Under the pieces are notes generated by a model that worked only from the letters and a program-made list of their open reading frames with translations, searched no databases and was not told the origin of the DNA. The position numbers were made by a program, and so were the translations under genes. Below, in pieces: positions 11,774-23,184 of a stretch of DNA of 64,000 nt (positions within the stretch are counted from its first letter, which is position 1; each line of letters begins with the position of its first letter). Where the stretch lies: assembly GCF_000247695.1 (NCBI RefSeq), contig NW_004624732.1, positions 45,767,124 to 45,831,123 of the forward strand. Reading direction: 5' to 3'. The stretch is from Heterocephalus glaber. Its lineage: Eukaryota > Chordata > Mammalia > Rodentia > Bathyergidae.

Positions 11774-11808
11774 TCACTTGATCTTAGCCAAAAGGCCAAG
11801 AAGTGATT
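11774..11808 (-). pseudogene. RNU2: Truncated U2 snRNA retropseudogene
   Basis: The minus strand reads 'atcacttcttggccttttgg' and continues 'ctaagatcaagtg'. This is the first 33 or so bases of the spliceosomal U2 snRNA with two changes near the 5' end. Everything downstream of the branch-point-recognition start is missing and there is no poly(A) tail. Flanking 15-bp direct repeats, 'aacttgtataaatct' (11759-11773) and 'aacgtgtataaatct' (11809-11823), differ at one base and mark a retroposition event. 3'-truncated snRNA copies with target duplications are a known class. This one cannot make a functional U2. Confidence 0.85.
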
Positions 11809-11959
11809 AACGTGTATAAATCTCAAGTGTAAAGGTCAATAAACTTTCTATTGTAAAATTCAAAAGCCTCTGTCATATCCATCCTCAGAAATTAGGGATT
11901 CAACATTAAAACCTCAAATCAGTATTCTGAATTTTGTTACACAGCTTTATTGTGTCTTT

Positions 11960-13100
11960 TCTTTGAAACACTTAATGAAACTACGCACTTTTGACTGCCT
12001 CTCTTCTTTTGCTGAGCAATATGTTATGCTGTTGTATGTGCCAGTACTTTCTTTGTATACCTGGAATTTCTATATGTAACTGCACTGCACTTTGCTTATT
12101 TTTCTATTGATGGGCACTTGGATTGTTTCCTCTTTTTATCTGCAGTGAACAAAGCTGCCACAAACATGCCTCTAAATATGTGCTCTACATATGTACATGT
12201 ACATGCTTACGTATAGGTATGAGTGCAATTGTTGGGATAACAGTGTTGTGCCTATGTTCACTTTTGATAAATAGCTCCAAAATTTTTTCCAAAGTGATAA
12301 TACTAATTCACACCGCCAGGTATACTGTATAAGAAATCCAATTACACTGTACCCTTTGTTATTATTTGATACCCCCGCCCTTAGACATGCTGGTGGATAT
12401 GTAGTGTATCTCATTTTGTTATTTATTTAAATTTCCTTAATAAATAATAACTTTCAGTAACCTTTCAGATGTTTAATGACCATTTGAACATTTATTTTGT
12501 AAAATGCTTTGTAACTCTTTTGAAATTTTTGAAATCAGTCCTCTGTTTTTTTTTTTATCACAATTGTAAGAGTCCTTTATACATTCTAGATAAGAGCCCA
12601 TTGTTGGACACATGCATTGCAAATTTCTTCTCCCACTCTGTCACTTGCCTTTTTCACTGACTTATGACAAACAGAGTTTTAAATTTTAATTTACTACAAA
12701 TTATAAATCTTTTCTTTTAGGATTAGTGCTTTTTGTTCTGCTTAAAAAAAGTTTTCCTGTCTCAAGCACATGAAAGCACTTTCTATGTTATCTGTAGTGT
12801 ATTATCTTTCAAATTTAGATTACAATCTATCTGGACTAGGTCTTTGAATATAGTGTGTGATGCTGGTCTAAGTCCTTTTTAATTATTTTAATATACAATT
12901 GACCTAACAGTATTTATTGATATTTTTCCTTATTGAATCCCAGTATTCTTTATTATATAATGCCAGCTAGTATATATGTGACCTCACTATTTTTCTTTCT
13001 TTTGTTCCTTACCTATTTGTTTCAGTTTCTCTAGATTTTTTTAATGTCTTCAAAATGCTTCATATAATTCTCCAATTCTATTCTTTTCTTATACTTGGGA
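11960..13100 (-). mobile_element. Old L1 (L1M type) 3' and ORF2 fragment, minus strand
   Basis: Antisense L1 landmarks are visible but strongly decayed: 'tctattgatgggcacttgg' at about 12102, 'ttcacaccgccag' at 12309, 'tcctttatacattctagata' (12572-12591) and 'ctcccactctgtcacttgcc' (12630-12649). Divergence is greater than in the 7905-10100 copy. Short open frames here are repeat noise. The right edge is uncertain. Confidence 0.65.
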
Positions 13101-13586
13101 TATTCTTTATCTATGGACAATGTTTATAATCCAATATTTTGAAATTTAAGCACTATGTAACAATTAGAGGGAACAATGGATTTTTATGGCACGTGAATGT
13201 GAGTCATTAGTTTATTCTATGATTTTAAAGATTTACAGAAATTACTGAATATAACACAAATCATATATTGCTACCATTTTGTCAAAATACATAGTTTGTG
13301 ATTCCTCTTTTTCCTTTGTGCATATAATATATGGTCTGTTTGCTATTCTGGGAATGAAATTTCTTGTAAACTTGAAATATTTTATAAGTTTTTTTACAGT
13401 CATGTCAGACCTATTCTTATTTCCCCAATTCTTATTCCCCAATTCTTATTTACCCATTTTTATTTCAATTATTTCCATATTTTTTATTTCCACCATTTCT
13501 ATAACATTATTAGAATATGTTTTCTGTTAACTTCTGAAAACCTATATTTTACACACTGAAATATTCTGTGTGACAAATCCCACTTA
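13101..13586. other. AT-rich sequence, possibly more decayed L1
   Basis: No gene seen. A 14-base unit 'ccccaattcttatt' is repeated twice in tandem at 13423-13450. It may be a continuation of the old L1 on the left, but I cannot assign it. Confidence 0.4.
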
Positions 13587-13591
13587 GATAT

Positions 13592-13920
13592 TGTGGTGGA
13601 TTAATGAATGGTCATCTTGGAACACCCAGCTGAACTGGGTCAATGTGGATCTGGGTGTTGACGACCCACCTGAGGATTGTAGCTGATGGCATAAAAAGAG
13701 AACTGGAGGGAAAGATCATTTGCTGTTGTAGATCCTCAATACTGACTTGCATGACACATTGTTATGGGATCCAGGACTTGGCTGGATTCTTTGTGTCTCT
13801 AGTTTGTGGGCAGATCTGTTGTACTCCTCTTCATTTGATTTTTTGGGTGAATATTATAAAATAATCTTGTAAATTGTTTCCTGTATTAAATCTATTTCCT
13901 TGTGAACCCTGACTACAACA
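13592..13920 (+). mobile_element. Solo LTR with a perfect 5-bp target duplication
   Basis: Begins 'tgtggtggattaatg' and ends 'ctgactacaaca', matching the TG...CA rule for LTRs. It carries a polyadenylation-like 'attaaa' at 13885-13890. Both sides are flanked by the identical pentamer 'gatat' (13587-13591 and 13921-13925), the duplication length of class III (ERVL/MaLR) retroviral elements. At 329 bp with no internal sequence, it is a recombined solo LTR. I cannot name the family. Confidence 0.8.
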
Positions 13921-13925
13921 GATAT

Positions 13926-14942
13926 GATGATATAGTCTCATACCTCTCTCTTCCTTTCCACTAAGTGTGAATATAATCTTTGTAACAGGCTAATCGTTGT
14001 AAAGGAGGTTATGGAAAGGTGGAGAGATAAAGAGCTCTGTCCAAAATACCTGTCACTGCAGAAACAATGAAAGGTCATCCTATGACCCACCACCCAACAG
14101 AGGATGACAGAGTAAAAGAGCAAAACATTATAACCACGTGACTTATCCATACTGAATATTCAGAAGCTCATCAAAGAGAAAAGAAATGATAAAAGAATCT
14201 TCAGTACCTTAGAGTCAAAATGTGTGTACATACAACAGAACATCCCTCTGAGTTTTATATATCAAATTTTCATATTGAAGAAGAAATAACACTGTCATAT
14301 TTAACTCAATCTTATTTAAAAGTAAGAAAGGTAAAGGAATATAAGTGAAAGTAAATTTTTCATAATTCACTGAAAATAGTAAAATAGTATTTAATATGTC
14401 ACATACGAATATCGTAATATTTTGATCAACCACGTTAAAACTAAAAAAGAGATAAATGCAGTACTCAATAAATATATAAAGATGGAATTCTAAAAGAAAA
14501 ATTAAGTAACCGTGAGAAGGGGAAATACCAAAACAGAGACATTGGAACTAAAGAAACAAACCTAAAATTGAAAAGATGTAAGCTCTAGCGTATCAATACT
14601 TACTCTAAGTATAAAAATAAATATAACATGGAAAGGTACATATTTGTAGAATTGATAAAAATTAACCAATTTTATAACATTTAAAATAAACCTATTTCAC
14701 ATTTGACAATGTCGGTAAGGTGGAAGTAAAAGATGGAAAAATATGTTCTCACACATGATGACTCAGACCAAATCTTCAGTCTTGAAACGACTTAGCTAAA
14801 CAGCCGTGTTTCTGTTTATATCAGCTTTGTGTTGTAATATTGTTACTTATAATATGTTCCCTATTCAGTATTAGTTAATAATTATACAGTGCTACATGAT
14901 AATTAGGTAGAAATTGTCATTTGCTTCTACCGTTTTTTTCTT
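13926..14942. other. Unassigned intergenic sequence
   Basis: No gene or clear repeat recognised. Confidence 0.5.
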
Positions 14943-15598
14943 AAGTACCGGACATTAGCAGAAAGGCCTGGAAGGGAAAAGGATGGCTGATGCGGTGTGG
15001 TTCGGGCTAGAATGACCACTTTAGTGCTGGATAATGGAGCCTACAATGCTAAAATCGGTTACAGCCATGGAAATGTCTCGGTTATTCCTAATTGTCAGTT
15101 CAGAGCAAAAAATAGCACGTCTTAAAACATTTACTGCTAACCAGATAGATGAAATAAAAGACCCTTCAGGACTCTTTTACATCCTTCCTTTTCAAAAGGG
15201 TTTTTTAGGGCTACTTCGTGAATTGGGATGTCCAACTACAAGTTTGGGATTACCTTTTTGGAAAGGAAATATATCAGGTTGATTTTTTAGATACTAATAT
15301 TATTATCACAGAACCGTATTTTAACTTCACTTCAAGAATCAATTAATGGAATTCTATTTGAAGAATACCAGTTTCAAGCAGTATTAAGAGTAAATGCGGA
15401 GACCCTCAGTGCACATAGGTATTGCCAAGATAACCCTTCTGAGTTGTGCTGTATTATTGTAGACAGTGGATATTCTTTTACACATATAGTTCCGTATTGT
15501 AGAAGTAAAAAGAAAAAAGAAGCAATTATTCAGATAAATGTGGGCAGAAAGCTCTTAACCAACTAAAGGAGATCATCTCATACAGACAGCTATATGTT

Positions 15599-16204
15599 AT
15601 GGATGAAACACATGTTATTAATCAAGTGAACGAAAATGTGTGTTATATGTCTCAGGACTTTTATAGAGACATGGATATTGCAAAGTTAAAAGGAGAAGAC
15701 AATACAGTAATGGTAGACGATGTTTTGCCTGACTTCAGTACAATTAAAAAGGGCTTTTGTAAGCCAAGGGAAGAGATGGTCTTGAGTGGAAAATACAAAT
15801 CTGGGGAACAAATTCTCCATCTGGCCAATGAGAGATTCACTGTTCCAGAAATACTCTTTAACCCTTCGGACATAGGCATCCAAAAAATGGAAAATCCAGA
15901 GACTATTGTCTATTCCATTCAAAACTTGCCTGAAGAAATGCAGCCCCATTTTTTTAAGAACATTGTTTTAACAGGTGGAAATTCTCTTTTCCCAGGAATT
16001 AGAGATTGGGTCTACTCAGAAGTTCGATGTCTTACTCCCACAGATTATGATGTTTCGGTTGTGCTGCCTGAGAACCCTATTACTTATGCCTGGGAAGGTG
16101 GAAAGTTGATATCAGAGAATGATGACTTTGAAGATATGGTGGTGACAAGAGAGAACTATGAAGAAAATGGACACAGTATCTGTGAAGAGAAATTTGATAT
16201 TTAA
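15599..16204 (+). pseudogene. Open C-terminal 201 codons of the ACTR6 retrocopy
   Basis: The only long open frame with real gene similarity in the window. It runs from an internal methionine (MDETHVINQ) to the natural ACTR6 stop and includes the actin-fold 'NIVLTGGNSLFPG' nucleotide-binding signature at about residues 121-133. The N-terminal half of the actin fold, with the first phosphate loop, is lost by frameshift. Any product would be half an actin-related protein and is unlikely to fold or bind ATP. Its openness more likely reflects recent origin than selection. Confidence 0.85.
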
Positions 16205-16626
16205 GGGACTTTTCTGAATGCAAGTCTTGATTGGTTGTATCTGAAGTTTAATTTCAGCATTTCTTTAAAGAAGGCTAAGGACCTGTGTTACTTTTCAGTC
16301 TAAGATTAAGTCATGTAAATACTTTGATCCATGGCTGATGTTTCAAAGACTTCTTAGGGTTATTCCAGTAAACCATAAGTCAGCCTATATTTTCATTTAG
16401 GAGCTGCACACCCTTAGCATTGCCTGTGCTGTTTTTTGAGAGTAGGTTATTTTTCACTAGAAGGTGAAAGTGAATGTGGTTTAATTCTTTGTAGCTGAAG
16501 GCTATGAATTTAACTGTCTCACTGGTCAGTTTTCTGTAGAAGGTAGTTTTGAGACTTTGACTAATAAGTGGTCAAAGTGTTTATAAGCTTATATGATTTT
16601 TCTGTCTCTTAAAACAGTATTGTATT

Positions 16627-16751
16627 AGGAATGGGGAAAAAATAAGAACCAAGATGCATTATGTAAAGGTACAATTCCCAATGTGAAATGTAATTGTGTT
16701 GTATACCTACAATGTACCAATAAAAGAATTTAATACAAAAAAAACACACAA
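16627..16751 (+). mobile_element. Short L1 3' end inserted into the ACTR6 pseudogene 3' UTR
   Basis: Starts 'aggaatggggaaaaaataag', contains 'cctacaatgtaccaataaaa' and ends in an A-rich tail. It is nearly identical to 474-590. The target duplication is 'aaaacagtattgtatt' (16611-16626) and 'aaaacagtaatgtatt' (16752-16767), with one mismatch in 16. The insertion therefore happened after the ACTR6 retrocopy landed. Confidence 0.9.
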
Positions 16752-16904
16752 AAAACAGTAATGTATTTAAAAGGTGTCATTCTTAATGCACAATAAAGTT
16801 GGAAAAACAAATTTAAAAAAAAGTACCAGACATTAAATCCAGAACATTTGCATTGAGCTTTATCCCCAGCTCTTTCTTTTCATTTTTTATTTCAAAACAA
16901 GATC

Positions 16905-17336
16905 TGTTATGGCTTGTATCTGGGTATCTCACAAAAGCCTCATGCAGTCATAGGTGGGGCTTTTTGGAGATGGCTGAATCTAAAATTTGTGATGCTGGGA
17001 TCATGGATGTGATGCTGGGATTGACTTGTGGTATGATGCTAGGATTAAGGGTGTGAGTGCTACTTACCTCAAGGGCTGGTAGTCTGGTTAAAATATAAGA
17101 GACAGAAAGAGGGCTGCTGGTGTTGGTAGTTGTTGTTTGCTGCTTGCAGATCTTTTTCTTCACTACTCTGCTGCCTTCTGCTCACATTTCTCCACTGTGA
17201 TGCTCCTCTGCCATGCCACCATATCTTGGAGCCAGCTGACTATGAACTGAGACCTCTAAGAACTGTTAAATAAACCTCTCCTTTAACTTTGGGTGTTGGG
17301 TATTTTGTCTAGGCAACAAGAAAAGTAACAATGACA
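16905..17336 (+). mobile_element. Solo MaLR LTR, same family as 3969-6281
   Basis: Begins 'tgttatggcttgtatctgg' and ends 'aaaagtaacaatgaca'. It shares the internal 'aaacctctcctttaacttt' region and the 'gggtattttgtct' end with the LTRs at 3969-4461 and 5911-6281. A short internal duplication around 'gtgatgctgggat' (about 16989-17035) makes it longer than its relatives. The flanking pentamers (agatc and gggtc) match only partly. Confidence 0.8.
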
Positions 17337-17385
17337 GGGTCTCACTAAATTTCCCAGGCTTGGTTGTACTACACCCAGCTTATTA
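17332..17385 (-). mobile_element. B1-like SINE fragment, minus strand
   Basis: 'gacagggtctcactaaattt' followed by 'cccaggcttgg' and 'acacccagc' is the antisense of the B1/7SL right and left ends with the middle missing. It directly abuts the LTR. Confidence 0.5.
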
Positions 17386-18117
17386 TTTCCTATGACTAAA
17401 GGGCCATATCAACCTATCTTATTCTATACTTTCTTAGCAAAATAATTTTAACAATTTTACCATGAGAAATAGTGTTTTCATCATTTACAAATATGTAAGA
17501 AAATTTGTATTTTAAAATCAGAAAGAAGTTCTAAACTTTAATGAATAAGAATTGGCAACATATACAAAATGCTGGACATTACATCATAGTTTAATATACA
17601 TTTATTGATAAATGTCACTATATCACATTTCTGTACATAGAGATATTATCTAAAAATAGATACTTCAACTAGAGACATTATTAAGACTGAGATAGGAAAA
17701 GTAAACATGTTTTTAATTAAAATACTAACAAAATTATTTCTGAAAAATAAGAAAGGCCAGTTTTATACTTATCAAATTTTTTTCAAAAAGAAAAATAGAA
17801 AAAAATGTTAAAATTAAATAAGCAATGTGTTGAACTATGTAAGTATCCAAATGTTTTCCTCCTAAAGCTGCAGATTTCATCTGACTAGGACACACCAGGA
17901 CTTAGCCACAAAGTTTGAATTTCATTTCCAGGCCAAAACCCAAGTTCTAAGTTCAGGGCTTCCAGATTCCATTAAGAATTTTTATAAAGCTCCAATATTC
18001 TAAGCCACAGAGCAACACATTTAAAATAATTCTACTAACATAGAGTATGCATTTTAAATGTACAGGCCTCAAATAAGATTTTAGTTCTAAAAACCAAAAG
18101 GAAATCTTTAGAAACTT
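17386..18117. other. Unassigned intergenic sequence
   Basis: AT-rich. No gene or clear repeat recognised. Confidence 0.5.
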
Positions 18118-18250
18118 AACAATAGCTCAAAATTGCAAACAAGCACAAACAAAAAACCCAGAGACCTTTCAATGGCAGATTGGTTAAATAAGTGATGGTT
18201 CACACATATCATGAAATATTGCCTAGCAATTTTTTTAAAAAAGAGATATT
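18118..18250 (+). mobile_element. Small old L1 fragment
   Basis: 'caatggcagattggttaaat' and 'catgaaatattgcctagcaa' resemble the decayed L1 3' segment that normally precedes 'gaatactatgcagcc'. Short and diverged. Confidence 0.45.
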
Positions 18251-18984
18251 AGTATAATAGTTTTCTCTTTCTATATGTATTAACCCCAGTAGATGTCTTA
18301 AATCACAGATACTGTCAAAGCCAGTAATTATATGCATTTCCATCCTAACTAAGCAGTTATCATGCATTGTCTCCATAACCTTTCCACTCAGAAATACAAT
18401 GGCAAAACTACCATGAATTTATTTTTTCTTCATATTTTTAAAGATAAAAGTTTTATTCTTACCATAAATCTTAATAATCTCAGGATGTTTTTTTCTTCAT
18501 TATTAAATTGAGAACTTTCACTTTTTAAATTAAAGGAAGCATTTCATGAGTTCTACTTGCCATAATCAATATGCATATTCAGTAGCATCACCACTCTTGC
18601 TCTTTGGCGAATTATTAAGTAAAATAAGTGTTGCTTGAATGCAAACACTGTGATACCACAACAGTTGATCTGATACCCTAAATAGCTATTAAGTGACAAA
18701 CTTGCAGAAAGCAGATACATTGTTGGTCAAAAGAATGATTCATGGCCTGTAATAGATGGAGCAGAGTACTGCAAGGCTTTACTATGATACTGAAAACAAT
18801 GGACAACATAAAACTCATATGAATTGTTTACTTCTGCAATTTTTCATTTAATATTTTTGGACCAGTGTTACCCATAGGAAACTGACATTGAAGAATGAAA
18901 GCCACAAATAATTAAAGACTGCTAAAAACTTGGCATAGATGAATGTCTAGTGAATTTGGTTGAGGATATCAATTAAAAATTATC
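18251..18984. other. Unassigned intergenic sequence
   Basis: No gene or clear repeat recognised. Confidence 0.5.
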
Positions 18985-18995
18985 AAAAGTTATAT

Positions 18996-21523
18996 GCTAA
19001 TTTCTTTCTCAGTGGGTTCATAATTGTTACACAGGAAAACTATTGATTTTTTGTGTTAATTTTTTATCCTGCTACATTGCTGAACTTATTTGTTAGTTCT
19101 AGGAGTCTTTTGATGGCATTTTGGGGTCTTATATATAAGATCATGTCATCTCCAAATAATGATAATCTTACTCCTTTCTTTTCTTTTTCTTGCCTAATTG
19201 TTCTTGTTATCATTTCAAGTACTAAGCCAAACAGGAGTGATAATAGTTGACATCCTTGTCTTGTTCCTGATTTTAAAGGAAAGCTTTCAGCTTTTCATTT
19301 AATATGATGTTGTCAGTAGGTTTGTCATTAATGGTTTTTATAAGTTTAAGGTAATGTTCTTTTATACCTATTTTATACAGTATTTTTTATTATGAAAGAG
19401 TTTTGTTAAAGCCTTTTTCTATGTCTACTAAGATGATCATGTGATTGTTATCTTTGCTTCTATGTATGTGATGTGTTATATTTATTGATTTGTAGATGTT
19501 GAACCATCCCTGCATCCCTGGGGTTAAAGTTTTTTGGTCAAGCTCTCATATGTGATTTATTGTACTCTGTTTGCCAGTATCTTGTTGAGAATTTTAGTAA
19601 CTATATTCATTAAAAAGATTAGTCTGCAGTTCTCTTTTTTGGTTGACTCCTTACCTGGTTTTGGAATCAGGGTAGTGCTACTTTCCAGGAATGACTTTGG
19701 CTGCACTCTTTCCTTTACAATTTCACTAAAAAGCTTGAGGTGTATTGGTGATCGGTCCTCCCTACAGTTTTTGTAGAACTCAGCATTTAAGTCATCAGAC
19801 TTACACTTTTCTGATAGGGTTTTGCAGTAGCATAAAGAAAAATTAAATAATTTAGCATTCACCTAAGTAAGAAAGTAAAAGACCTCTACTCTGTAAAAGG
19901 AAATCTAAGGATAGGGAGAATCAATATAGTCAAAATGGTCTTAATTCCAAAATTCGTATGCAAATTTAGAGCATTCCCAATCATAATTCCAACAGCATTC
20001 TTCACATACCTGGAGAAAACAATCCTGAAATTCAGCTGGAATAAGAGACCCAGAAGAACAAAGGCAATCTTGGGTGACAATAGCAAATTAGGAAAGGCAT
20101 CACAATTCTGGACTTGAAGTTATATTACAGAGCTCCAGAGTGATTACAGATTATTACAGAGTGATAAAAACAGCATGGTTCTGACACAAAAGGAGATATG
20201 AAGATCAATAGAACAGAATACAGGATGCAGAAACAACCACAAGTACAGTCAGTTATTTGATTTTTGACAAAGGGGCCCAAAACATATACTGGAGGAAAGA
20301 TAACGTCCTTAATAAATGGTGCTGGAAAAGCTGGGTATTCAAATGCAGAAGAATATAGACCCATATCTCTCACTATATACTAAATTAAAGTCTAAATGGA
20401 TCAAATAAATAAATGTTAAAACAAAAATATTTAACCTTCTAGAAGATGAAATGGGTAAAACTCTTGAAGTCTTAAATATAGATAAGGATTTTCTGAATTG
20501 GTTGCACAGGAAATAGTACCAAGATCAACAAACGGGATCATATCAAATTAAAAAGCTTCTGCACAGGAAAACAACAACATCATCATCAACCACAACAGAG
20601 TTGAAAGACAGCCTACACAATGGGAAAATATTGCCCAGCTATTAGACAGAGGACTGATACCTAAAAAATAAAAGAATATCAAAAAATATTAGACCTTCCC
20701 AAAATAAAAGATCAAATTAAATGATGGGGAAGTGAAATGAATGGTCATTTCACAGAAGAAGTATGAATGTCCAATAGATAGTACATGGAGAAATGTTCAT
20801 CATTGCTGGCCATTAGAAAAATACAAATTATAGCAACACTGAGATTCTATCTCATGCCAGAAAGAATTGCCATCATGCAGAAATCAAACAATAACCAACA
20901 CTGCTAAAGAAGAAGTGAGGGGAGGGAGGAGGCACCCTTCCATACTTTAAACCAGTACTACCCTTATGGAAATTATGGAGATTCCTCGAGAACCAAAACT
21001 AGAGATTCCATTTGACCTAGTTATTCCTTTGGAGGTATCTTCCTAAAAGATTTAAAGACATTATTACAGTAATACATGATTACTCATGTTTATATCAACA
21101 CAATTCATAATAGTTAAATATTGGAAGCTGGGTATATATCGACATATGAATAGATAAAGAAAATGTGGTATTTGCTACACACACAATAGAATACTACTCA
21201 GCCATAAAGAAAGATAAACTTGAGTGTTTGTAAGAAACTGGGTGCACCTTGAGACCATAATGTTAAGTAAAATAAATCAGACACACAAGTTTAAATATCA
21301 CATAATTTTTCTTATATGAAAAACCAAAAATATAAATGAAGAGCATAATGAAAGAAAGCTAATAGTGAGTGGGGAGACAGATCTTTCTCAAAGGAGAAGG
21401 AGATCAAGAGCTAAAGGGAGGGGGAAGGAGAGGGAGGAAAGAGGATGAAAAAAGGAATTAAGATGTGTTGTGTACATGTACCAACTCCTCACAAATGAAC
21501 TGCAAATGTGCTAATATGAAATA
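18996..21523 (+). mobile_element. L1 insertion with an inverted 5' part (twin priming)
   Basis: Two adjoining L1 pieces point in opposite directions. 18996 to about 19840 is antisense ORF2: the minus-strand frame at 19557-19862 matches the start of the reverse transcriptase (ITLIPKPGK-like, KENCRLIFLMN, ILNKILANR). Further along, the minus strand near 19128-19160 keeps a catalytic motif ([10 protein letters not shown] where SLFADDMILY is usual). From about 19843 to 21523 the sequence is plus strand and starts in ORF2 just downstream of the inverted part (VKDLYSVKG, then GRINIVKM-like). It runs through the ORF2 end to the 3' UTR. About 18 codons are missing near the junction. A probable target duplication is 'aaaagttatat' (18985-18995) and 'aaaagttacat' (21524-21534). 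All frames are interrupted. Confidence 0.85.
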
Positions 21524-21534
21524 AAAAGTTACAT

Positions 21535-23184
21535 CCTCTATGTTTACACCAATATCATGTTTTAGAAATGACAAAGTTTAAGAAAAATAGTCAAGTTACT
21601 GGTTGTCTGGGGTTAGGGTGGCATGTGAGTGAGAGGAGAAGGTGGGTGTTCTTAGCAAAAGGCAACATGAGAAGTGAGTGTGGTGGTGGAAATGTTCAGG
21701 ATGCACAGAGCATGGTCAATGGACAATATTACACAGGAGATCATGTCGTAGAGAGCTAAAGGTGCACACATACACATGGGTACCGCTGAAATGGTGGGGA
21801 ATCTGAATATAATCCGTGTGTGTTGTGTTAATGTAAATATCCTGGCTGAGATTATTTTATTATAGTTATGCAAGTTGTTACCACTAAAGTTAATAGCACA
21901 GAAATATCTCCTTATATTATCTCCAGCACTTGCATGAGAATCAATAATGATCTCAAAATAAAACCCTAAATAGATAATACACAATATGTTAAGGTATTAT
22001 TAAACCTTTGATATATAATCATCCTTAAGAAGGCAGACCATTTTTGAACATAGTACAATTTACATATAAAATATTTTGAAGTACTTTCTGTAACTATTTA
22101 CAAATATGAAAGTTGAAAACAACATATACTTTCATTTGGCATGCTGGATGATTTTCTCCTCATACTCCTTCGTCTGCCTCAACTTCCTCTATTTCTTCAG
22201 AATACCTGTTACTTGCTTTACATGCAACTTTGAAATGTAATTTCCATAAGACATGCTGTTTTTCTTATTCAATCTCCATGGACAGAAAAAAATTCTAAAA
22301 AATTGTCTGTTGCTATAAGAGTTACAATGTAATCCATTTTATGTTTTAGAATTTTAAGGCACTGGTTTCAGATGACTATTCCATTTCAGTGTTGAACTCT
22401 TACCTACTTCAGTTTTGGTCATTAGGCATAGAACCAAGGAGTTTTAACTGTGTATGACTTTTATAAGTGTATGTAATCAAAAGATTTATAAGAACATATT
22501 TAAATTATACACATTAAAAGTAAACTTTCTCTCTTCTCTAAAATTTGTAAGCAGGCACAATGGATCTGTCAATTTTTGAGAACGAGCAACAAGTATTGTG
22601 TCGTAGTAACACTGAAATTCTGCTTTAAATTTCTTTGCTAGTAAAATAAAGGTGTAAGAATTGGCAGCTTCAGCTCCTGCAGTTATCACCATTCTGTCAG
22701 AAGAGCTCACTGATGCCAATGCTGACAAAGCTGGGTGTGTTATAAATCAAGCATAAGCTCATGAGCCGCACATTTCTTATGTCAACAGTGCATTTTAACT
22801 TTAACCTTATTACCACATTTTGTGGAAGCTACAGGATGATAGCTTTATACTGCTAGAGTGTGAAATCTCAATAACTCTAAGTGTAGTGAAAGTTCAAGGC
22901 TGTTTTCTGACACTGGTTTACTGAACGCTGATCCACAAATATTTGATTGACCAAATCTTTCTCTAACAATGAGGTCAATCATAGCTCACCCATAATGTTG
23001 ACAGGGCCTTCTATATTGCGTAGGTTGCATATATTAAAATACTGTATTCACTGAAATGTGCAATGTCATATAAAAAACTGCTTTCTCTTAAATGTCTTCT
23101 GTAAATTCTGAATACATGTCAACTGTTATGCAGTGGAAAAGAAACATTACGCCTTAATTTTGGAAATCATGTTCCTTAGACTAC
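21535..23184. other. Unassigned sequence with one unexplained minus-strand open frame
   Basis: No recognised repeat. A minus-strand open stretch (about 22740 down to 22486) has more even amino-acid use than the repeat-derived frames nearby, with segments such as SSSDRMVITAGAEAANSY. I do not recognise a family. It lacks a clear upstream methionine and poly(A) context. See the separate finding. Confidence 0.4.

Larger units (their letters stand above)
14958..16820 (+). pseudogene. ACTR6P: ACTR6 processed pseudogene (retrocopy)
   Basis: An intronless copy of actin-related protein 6, a subunit of the SRCAP chromatin-remodelling complex that helps deposit histone H2A.Z. The original start codon is at 15012 (MTTLVLDNGAYNAKIGY) and the stop is at 16202-16204 (EEKFDI end), spanning the family's roughly 396 codons. 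The frame is broken by at least four changes: a 1-base gain near 15110, about 10 extra bases near 15200, a 5-base loss near 15335 and a roughly 4-base loss near 15565. The last 201 codons (15599-16204) remain open and are very close to ACTR6. A 3' UTR follows, with aataaa at 16792-16797 and an A-rich remnant. 15-bp direct repeats, 'aagtaccggacatta' (14943-14957) and 'aagtaccagacatta' (16821-16835), flank it. It has no promoter of its own that I can see. Confidence 0.95.
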
